This document shows, in pieces, positions 1 to 4,692 of a stretch of DNA of 11,477 bases. Every line of letters starts with the position of its first letter. Position 1 is the stretch's first letter. The DNA comes from Candidatus Zhuqueibacterota bacterium (GTDB lineage Bacteria > KSB1 > UBA2214). The DNA is taken from positions 1 through 11,477 of the forward strand of contig JAKJDB010000036.1 in assembly GCA_022706175.1 (NCBI GenBank), given 5' to 3'. The notes under the pieces are model-generated. The model saw only the letters and a program-made list of their open reading frames with translations. It did no database searches and was not told where the DNA came from. A program made the position numbers and the translations under genes.

Positions 1-150
1 TTTGGCATACATGCGAATGGCTTCGCTGGAATTGATGGCGGCGGAACACACATAGCCCGCCTTTTTCAGCAGCTTGACGATGTTGTTGCGCCAGGTCGCG
101 TTGTCCTCCACCACCAGGACGCTGTTCCGCTTGGGATTCAACTTTTCCAT
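1..150 (-). CDS. Response regulator, receiver domain (N-terminal 50 residues; gene runs off the left edge)
   Basis: The minus strand from ATG at 150-148 reads MEKLNPKRNSVLVVEDNATW and continues open to base 1, giving 50 codons. VLVVEDN is the first beta strand of a CheY-like receiver domain, with the acidic Mg-binding pair at E15-D16. It is followed by a helix (RNNIVKLLKKAG) and a second strand (YVCSAAIN). The phosphorylated Asp and any output domain lie outside the window, so the class (DNA-binding, sigma-54 activator, stand-alone) is unknown. A good ribosome site (GAGGAAG) sits just upstream of the ATG, inside the end of the preceding kinase gene. The two genes overlap by 13 nt, which implies translational coupling. 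It is the probable phosphorylation target of the kinase(s) encoded just upstream (inferred from gene order). Confidence 0.88.
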   Translation of the reverse strand, partial: MEKLNPKRNSVLVVEDNATWRNNIVKLLKKAGYVCSAAINSSEAIRMYAK

Positions 151-1187
151 TCACTTCCTCGCTTGATTGAGTGACCCTGCTCCACTGGGAAGCAAAGAGT
201 GACCGTTGTGCCTTTCCCCTGGCTGCTGGTAAATCCGATCGTGCCCCCATGCGCCTGAGCGATGGCATAGCTGATGGTCAGTCCGAGGCCCGAATGATCG
301 CCTTGCTTGGTGGAGAAAAAGGGCTCACAGGCCTGTTCCATCTCTGTGTCGCTCATGCCGCAGCCCTGGTCGCTCACCGCGACCAGCACAAAGCCGCCGG
401 ACTGCGACCGCTCTGCCGAGAGCCTCACCAAACCTCCTTTTGGCATGGCCTCGGCCGCATTGCGCAGCACGTGACTGAAACACTGCTCCAGCGTCGCCTC
501 GTGGCCGCGAATCCTCAGCCCCTCGGCAGCGGGCAGCCCTTCAAACCGGATGCCTTGGCGCGCAAAGAGCATGGCCGTCAGGTCAGCCGCTTTTTCCAGA
601 ACGAGCGGCACATCGACCAGCTTGTTGTGCAGCCGCCGGTCTATGATCAATCCGTCCAGTTCCTGAGTAAGCTGTACCAGCCGCTGCGCCCGGTCATGCA
701 GGCTTTTCAGCTCTCGGCCCAAGTCGCTGCTGTTTGTATCCTGCGCCGCCTGCTGCAGGCGGCTGGACAGGTCTAAGAGCGGCTGACCCAGTCTGTAGAT
801 GAAACGGCGGGCTAGAACATCCAACTGCTCGATGCGTGCGGTCAAATCCGCTTGCCGCGTCTGCTCTTTTTCAACAGACACATCCTGCAGAGTGACGGTC
901 ATACCGACCACCTTGCGCCGGCGCACCGCCGGCGCCAGTTCCATACGCACCCAGCACTTTTCCGTGCCAGGGCGATCAAAAAAGCGGTCGCGGGATAGCG
1001 TCTTGCCCGCGCCGACGACGGCCGCGATGATGGAGGCCAAGTCGCTGCCGCACAAAGCGGACAACTGCGGTTCCAAAGAACCGCCTGTTGCCGGCATCGA
1101 ACCGTACCAGCGCTGGAGCCAATCGCCGCGTGACTCCCGCAAGCAGAGATCGAGATCTACCACAACATGTTGCAGAAAATAGGACAT
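138..1187 (-). CDS. Histidine-kinase-like protein lacking the phospho-acceptor histidine (349 aa)
   Basis: A soluble protein with no membrane segment. Residues about 1-110 have a weak PAS-like character, ending in RMELAPAVRRRKVVGMTVTL and a short coiled linker. Residues about 118-185 should be the dimerisation (DHp) helices, and 228-336 form a clear GHKL ATPase domain. The ATPase shows an N box (HVLRNAAEAM, N243), a G1 box (DQGCG, 273-277), an F box (EPFFSTK, 288-294) and a G2 box (GLGL, 300-303). The oddity is in the DHp helix. The segment FIYRLGQPLLDL aligns with the family pattern FSHELRxPLxxI, but the His position is Tyr131 (codon TAC, plus-strand 795-797) and the next acidic residue is Arg. 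The ATP site is intact, so it may act as a pseudokinase, a phosphatase, or a partner that phosphorylates another protein. It is the middle gene of a three-gene operon, 34 nt after an intact kinase gene and overlapping the response regulator gene. The ATG at 1187 has only a weak ribosome site (TGAGACG). Confidence 0.9.
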   Translation of the reverse strand: MSYFLQHVVVDLDLCLRESRGDWLQRWYGSMPATGGSLEPQLSALCGSDLASIIAAVVGAGKTLSRDRFFDRPGTEKCWVRMELAPAVRRRKVVGMTVTLQDVSVEKEQTRQADLTARIEQLDVLARRFIYRLGQPLLDLSSRLQQAAQDTNSSDLGRELKSLHDRAQRLVQLTQELDGLIIDRRLHNKLVDVPLVLEKAADLTAMLFARQGIRFEGLPAAEGLRIRGHEATLEQCFSHVLRNAAEAMPKGGLVRLSAERSQSGGFVLVAVSDQGCGMSDTEMEQACEPFFSTKQGDHSGLGLTISYAIAQAHGGTIGFTSSQGKGTTVTLCFPVEQGHSIKRGSEWKS

Positions 1188-1221
1188 GACGTCTCAGGAT
1201 AGATTTTAATTCCGCGCGGCT

Positions 1222-2553
1222 TTATCGCTGCACCGGCGAACAAGCCGTCGGCCGGCTGAACCACGGTGAATCAGGCAGCGCATCATGGCGCGCCGGCAGC
1301 GTCACCCGGACCTCGGTGCCGACCCCGGGCTCGCTATTGATCTGAATGAGCCCCTGATGGGCCTGAATGACGCGGTAGGCGATCGCCAATCCCAGACCGT
1401 CCTCTTTGCGCGACTTGGTGGTAAAAAAAGCGTCAAAGATATGGGGCATCACCTCCGGCGCAATGCCGCTGCCGTCATCAACCACGCGGACCTGATACCG
1501 GTCCAGCTCGGCATCATAGCGAACCGTGACGGTTACATGTCCCTGCTCGTCCACCGCATCCAGCGCGTTCATCAAAATCGCGGAAAAGGCGTCGAGCAGG
1601 CCGGCGCGGTTGCCATAATAATCCGGAAGTTCATCGGGAATTTCGAAAATAACCGGCGGTTTTTTGGTTACGCAGAGGATGTCCGCCAGATCATAGGCTG
1701 AGTGCAAAAGCTCAGGCCATGCGATAGGAATGACGCCTGAAGGATAATCGATGATCACTCTTTCCACCCGCTGCAAAAGCTTGAGCACCTCGTTCTGCTG
1801 CAGCAGTAAACGGTCGATCGTCTCCTGGCGGGATGGCTTGTCGGACAGATACTGCAAATCAGAGATCAGATGGAACAACGGCAGCAGGACGTTGCGCAGT
1901 TCATGGGAAAAGCTGTCCACCAGCCGTTGCTGCGCCTCCTGTTTGGCGGCCACCAGAAGATTGATCGGCCACTCTTTTAACGAGGGCGATGGAATGCCGG
2001 CGTTGTGCACAGTCGGCTTTTTAGCGCAAGCACGATTTTCCGCCCCTCCGGGCTCATCCCCCTGCACAGAGTCGTCTGCACCCATGCTCGTAAAAGCCAG
2101 CGGGATCTCTTCGGCCGGTTCGCCGGCCTCTCTGCAGGCTTGGTTCTGTAAAAACCGCAGCGCCTGTTCATACCCTTCGGTTCTGGGCGCATGGCTGAAA
2201 AGTATCACCGCGCCAGCCACCTGACCAAGCCGATGAATCGGTTGAACAGCTGCCAGAACATCCGGCTGCTTGTGTGAAGAGGCGGAAACAGGAAGCAGGC
2301 GGCGCCACTCCCGGCCGCTCTGCAGCACCAGACGTGCCGCTTGCGCCAGACCACAGCTCTGCAGCGACTGTATTTGTTCAAGGCCGGTTTCACAGACCGA
2401 TTCTGCATCTTCTCCGGTAAAAACCGATTGCTGGGCGTTCGCCCAGACGATCCGGCTGTCGCGATCGATCAACAAAAGACCAAAGGGGCTGGTTTCGAAC
2501 CAGACACAGGTCGCCTTATCGAACCAAGTGGAAAGCACAGCGTGCGTATTCAT
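1222..2553 (-). CDS. PAS-domain sensor histidine kinase, intact His box (443 aa)
   Basis: A cytoplasmic two-component sensor kinase that should autophosphorylate on His and pass phosphate to a response regulator. Residues about 19-122 are a PAS sensory domain (FETSPFGLLLIDRDSRIVWA is its first part). Residues 123-205 are a low-complexity, Gly/Glu/Ala-rich linker. The DHp helix carries SFSHELRNVLLPL with H217 as phospho-acceptor. The ATPase domain has an N box (LMNALDAV, N329), a G1 box (DDGSG, 359-363), an F box (FFTTK, 376-380) and a G2 box (GLGL, 386-389). No transmembrane segment or signal peptide is visible, so the stimulus should be cytoplasmic. I chose the ATG at 2553, preceded by TGAGGTG on the minus strand. 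An in-frame GTG lies one codon upstream. It is the first gene of the minus-strand operon and probably the phosphate donor, because the next kinase lacks its His. A cognate promoter is suggested near 2688-2716. Confidence 0.93.
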   Translation of the reverse strand: MNTHAVLSTWFDKATCVWFETSPFGLLLIDRDSRIVWANAQQSVFTGEDAESVCETGLEQIQSLQSCGLAQAARLVLQSGREWRRLLPVSASSHKQPDVLAAVQPIHRLGQVAGAVILFSHAPRTEGYEQALRFLQNQACREAGEPAEEIPLAFTSMGADDSVQGDEPGGAENRACAKKPTVHNAGIPSPSLKEWPINLLVAAKQEAQQRLVDSFSHELRNVLLPLFHLISDLQYLSDKPSRQETIDRLLLQQNEVLKLLQRVERVIIDYPSGVIPIAWPELLHSAYDLADILCVTKKPPVIFEIPDELPDYYGNRAGLLDAFSAILMNALDAVDEQGHVTVTVRYDAELDRYQVRVVDDGSGIAPEVMPHIFDAFFTTKSRKEDGLGLAIAYRVIQAHQGLIQINSEPGVGTEVRVTLPARHDALPDSPWFSRPTACSPVQR

Positions 2554-2687
2554 CACACCTCAGGCAAAAAAAATTTCGTCACGCCGATGCCAAGATGCTG
2601 AAATGAGGGGTTGGGTGGGAACGATCTCAAACGAGTGTTGGTTATACCTTCACGCCTGCTGCCTGCAGGCAATGATCTTGCTTTTTT

Positions 2688-2716
2688 AATATAATTGATT
2701 TGTCCAAAAAATGCAA
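2688..2716 (-). promoter_or_regulatory. Candidate sigma-70-type promoter for the kinase operon
   Basis: Read on the minus strand, TTGCAT (2716-2711) is followed after exactly 17 bases by TATATT (2693-2688). The -10 matches consensus at five of six positions, the -35 only at three. Transcription would start near 2681, leaving a leader of about 125 nt before the kinase ATG. The surrounding DNA is so AT-rich that chance matches are likely. If the host is Bacteroidota-like, its promoter consensus may differ. Confidence 0.35.
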
Positions 2717-2797
2717 CAAATAATATTTTATTTACCAAATTTCTTTAAATTTTCTTGATAAATGGGGCATACTTGTCACAATTTAACGACACCCAAT

Positions 2798-2827
2798 TTG
2801 ACAGCAATTATTATTGATTATTAATTA
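2798..2827 (+). promoter_or_regulatory. Candidate promoter for ylxR-nth
   Basis: A perfect -35 hexamer TTGACA lies at 2798-2803. The matching -10 is poor but AT-only: TTAATT at 2821-2826 (17-base spacer) or TAATTA at 2822-2827 (18-base spacer). This places transcription about 40-50 bases before the likely ylxR start. The position just upstream of the first plus-strand gene supports it. The weak -10 keeps confidence low. Confidence 0.33.
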
Positions 2828-2877
2828 TATTTCAGTTAACTTTATTCACGATTTTGAACACTATAGGGATTGTAACA

Positions 2878-3159
2878 GTGACGCCTCCCATGAGAACCTG
2901 TTGCGGCTGCCGTCGTATCAAGACGGCAGCAGAACTGCAACGCATCACTCTGCAGCCTTGCGGCGAATTGCAGTTGGACGGCAGGCATAAAGCAGCCGGC
3001 CGAGGTGTTTACCTGTGCCCGAATGCACAATGTCTGCAATCGGCGCTGCGCCATAAAGCCCTGACGCGGGCGTTCGGCGTCGATCTGCCCCACCCTGTGC
3101 TGGAAGAATTCAGTCGACGATTTCTCGAACGATGGGGAAAAACGCATGTCAGCGAGTGA
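2878..3159 (+). CDS. ylxR: YlxR (DUF448) family RNA-binding protein (93 aa)
   Basis: A small basic protein of the YlxR/DUF448 family. Members are nucleic-acid-binding proteins usually encoded between nusA and infB, and some have been reported to bind RNase P RNA or affect transcription. Visible family signatures are the N-terminal RTCCGCRRIK (residues 6-15) and GRGVYLCPNAQC (41-52), followed by the basic helix ALRHKALTRAF. Length is typical (about 90 aa). I chose GTG at 2878 because AGGG at 2865-2868 lies nine bases before it. ATG at 2890, which would remove four residues, is an alternative without a clear ribosome site, and a TTG at 2854 would add eight residues. The last 14 bases overlap the start of nth, so the two are probably co-translated. 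It is odd that neither nusA nor infB is next to it. Confidence 0.87.
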   Translation: MTPPMRTCCGCRRIKTAAELQRITLQPCGELQLDGRHKAAGRGVYLCPNAQCLQSALRHKALTRAFGVDLPHPVLEEFSRRFLERWGKTHVSE

Positions 3160-3820
3160 ACGCGAAGCCAGGAAACAGATCGAGTGGGTGATCGCCCATT
3201 TGGAAAAACATTTTGGCGAGCCGGTCTGGCCCGGGCGCCGGGATTTTCTCGAGATCCTGATCGGCACCATTCTTTCGCAGAACACCAACGATAAAAATTC
3301 AGAAGCGGCTTTTCTCAAGCTGCGGGCCTCATTCAAGGATTGGCAGGCCATCCTGGTCAGTCCCACTGCGCGCATCGCCGCAGCCATACGCTCCGCCGGC
3401 CTGGCCAATCAAAAAGCGGAACGGATAAAAAAAATTCTTACCTGGGTGAATAAAACCTGGGGCACGTTTGATCTCAATTTTTTATGCGCCATGGATCCTC
3501 AGCAGATCAGCGACCTGTTTCAGCAGCAAAAGGGCATTGGCGTAAAAACCATCAGCGTTACGCGCATGTTCGCCTGCGGTCACGATGTGTTTCCCGTGGA
3601 CACGCATGTGCATCGGCTCTGCGGAAGACTGGGGCTGGTTCCTACCGGGACCACGGCGGAAAAGACTTTTGCCCTCATGGCGCCGCGCATCCCCCGCGGC
3701 AAAGGTTATTCTTTCCACGTCAATCTGATTCAGTTGGGCCGGCAGATCTGTCAAGCGCGCAAACCCGCGTGCCTCCGGTGTCCGCTGCAGAAAAAATGTC
3801 CGTCCGCACCAACACCGTGA
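3146..3820 (+). CDS. nth: Endonuclease III (HhH-GPD DNA glycosylase/AP lyase, 4Fe-4S)
   Basis: A base-excision repair enzyme that removes oxidised pyrimidines and cleaves the DNA backbone at the resulting abasic site. The 224-aa length is normal for the family. The N-terminal core has EILIGTILSQNTND (36-49), matching the family LLSxQxxD segment. The helix-hairpin-helix is GIGVKT (130-135), with the catalytic lysine at K134. The catalytic aspartate is D152 in FPVDTHVHRL. The C-terminal iron-sulfur loop has Cys202, Cys209, Cys212 and Cys218 with the exact C-x6-C-x2-C-x5-C spacing of endonuclease III. All key residues are present, so it should be active. The ATG at 3146 lies inside the end of ylxR, with a GGGGA-type ribosome site about eight bases upstream. 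MutY is unlikely because there is no C-terminal NUDIX-like domain and the catalytic lysine is present. Confidence 0.95.
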   Translation: MSASEREARKQIEWVIAHLEKHFGEPVWPGRRDFLEILIGTILSQNTNDKNSEAAFLKLRASFKDWQAILVSPTARIAAAIRSAGLANQKAERIKKILTWVNKTWGTFDLNFLCAMDPQQISDLFQQQKGIGVKTISVTRMFACGHDVFPVDTHVHRLCGRLGLVPTGTTAEKTFALMAPRIPRGKGYSFHVNLIQLGRQICQARKPACLRCPLQKKCPSAPTP

Positions 3821-3829
3821 TCAGGATCA

Positions 3830-3856
3830 AAGAGCAGCGACTGTCGCTTTGCTCTT
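3830..3856 (+). terminator. Hairpin after nth, possible weak terminator or processing site
   Basis: AAGAGCA (3830-3836) pairs perfectly with TGCTCTT (3850-3856). Inside it, GCGA (3837-3840) pairs with TCGC (3844-3847) around a CTG loop, with a two-base TT bulge on the 3' side. It starts 10 bases after the nth stop codon. It is followed by GCCGGAAAAAATGTTTTC rather than a U-run, so it does not look like a standard intrinsic terminator. It may only attenuate or protect mRNA ends between nth and the cobalamin gene. Confidence 0.4.
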
Positions 3857-3939
3857 GCCGGAAAAAATGTTTTCAACATCGTCGTTCTCCTGAAAACTTT
3901 TACTCCATTCCGCTTTCAGAAACCGAAAAAAGGAATTCT

Positions 3940-4512
3940 ATGAAATCCGAACCCCAAAGCATACGTTCCATCACCTCGGCCCAGGGCGACGACGGCGCCA
4001 CCGCTTTTATCGGCGGCAAGCGGGTCGCCAAATCCGGTGTGCGCGCACATGCTTGCGGTGATGTGGATGAGGCATCGGCCTGGATCGGATTGGTTCGCAG
4101 CAGAACAGCCCCGTCGAGGCTCAGCCGCTCGCTGCTGCGCATTCAGAACCATCTCTATCTGATCAACTGCGAGCTCGCTATTAATCAAAGCCGCAAACGG
4201 GCCAAGACCTATCTCACCCGGAATCACCTCTCCTGGCTGAACCAAGCCAGCCGCAAGACAGAGGCCCATCTGCACTTGCCGCACCAATTCATCATCTATG
4301 GCGAGACCGAATCCTCGGCTTTTTTGGATGTGGCGCGGGCGGTGGTACGCAGAGCGGAGCGGAACGTTGCGGCCCTGCACCAGGCTGAACCGTTCTCCAA
4401 TCAAAACATACTCCCCTATCTCAATCGGCTGTCAGACTATCTCTACCTGCTGGCCAGGGAACAGGAAACGCGACTGGGCGTGTCGTCGCGTCGCGCTGAA
4501 CGAAACGCGTGA
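3940..4512 (+). CDS. pduO: PduO-type ATP:cob(I)alamin adenosyltransferase (190 aa)
   Basis: A cytoplasmic enzyme of the PduO/MMAB family that moves the adenosyl group of ATP to cob(I)alamin, making coenzyme B12. It is usually a trimer with the active site between subunits. Family signatures in order are GDDGATAFIGGKRVAK (16-31), the GDVDEASAWIGL segment (40-51, family GTxDELxxxIGL), the RRAERNVAAL helix (137-146) and LNRLSDYLYLLAR (161-173). Length fits a single-domain PduO. The residues before GDDG are S-A-Q where the family usually has T-K/R-T/N, part of the ATP phosphate-binding loop. This may affect activity. I chose ATG at 3940, which has AAGGA six to seven bases upstream. The frame stays open far upstream but that part overlaps nth and has no family similarity. 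No cobalamin-dependent enzyme is next to it. Confidence 0.88.
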   Translation: MKSEPQSIRSITSAQGDDGATAFIGGKRVAKSGVRAHACGDVDEASAWIGLVRSRTAPSRLSRSLLRIQNHLYLINCELAINQSRKRAKTYLTRNHLSWLNQASRKTEAHLHLPHQFIIYGETESSAFLDVARAVVRRAERNVAALHQAEPFSNQNILPYLNRLSDYLYLLAREQETRLGVSSRRAERNA

Positions 4513-4537
4513 ATCCTGTTTTTTGAGCATAATGTGC

Positions 4538-4566
4538 TTGCAAAAAATGTAAAAAATTATTATTAT
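4538..4566 (+). promoter_or_regulatory. Candidate promoter for the TPR-barrel-exbB-exbD-tonB operon
   Basis: TTGCAA (4538-4543) and TATTAT (4561-4566) are separated by exactly 17 bases. They match the sigma-70 consensus at four and five of six positions. The boxes lie in the AT-rich start of the 180-base gap between the cobalamin gene and the TPR gene. This would give a leader of about 120 nt. AT-richness makes chance matches likely. Confidence 0.4.
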
Positions 4567-4692
4567 TAATGAAGTTGTGTCGTTTTCACTTTAATTCCGT
4601 TGCAGCCAGTCCCAAGTGAACCATTGCCCGAGCAGCGGCGTTACAATCATAATCAACGGATAATCCGAGAATCGTTTTACATAGAGTGGATC

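Larger units (their letters stand above)
2554..2877. other. AT-rich divergent intergenic control region
   Basis: This 324-base gap separates the minus-strand kinase operon from the plus-strand ylxR-nth genes. The kinase-proximal part (2554-2670) has mixed composition and would be the 5' leader of the kinase mRNA. It contains the perfect palindrome GCCTGCAGGC at 2661-2670. From about 2680 to 2860 the DNA is very AT-rich, unlike the flanking genes, with promoter-like boxes on both strands (listed separately). I see no convincing gene or structured RNA in it. An open frame on the minus strand (2553-2738) has only a TTG start, no internal ATG, and would contain the predicted promoter, so I do not call it. 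Confidence 0.8.

Noticed and set aside
2553..2738. Minus-strand 61-codon open frame ending in TGATG overlap with the PAS kinase start
   Set aside because: Its only start is TTG with no ribosome site, it has no internal Met, the sequence matches no family I know, and the candidate kinase promoter lies inside it. The overlap is probably chance.
3890..3919. Inverted repeat CTGAAA/TTTCAG before the cobalamin gene
   Set aside because: Only a six-base, AT-rich stem with an 18-base loop and no T-run. Too weak to call a terminator, riboswitch or operator.
3484..3939. Upstream extension of the cobalamin adenosyltransferase frame into nth
   Set aside because: It overlaps a well-supported endonuclease III in another frame. 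The extra residues show no family features, and the ATG at 3940 has a good ribosome site.
4600..4692. Alternative TTG start extending the TPR protein by 31 residues
   Set aside because: It would bury the signal peptide that begins at 4693, and the extra residues are polar and unrelated.
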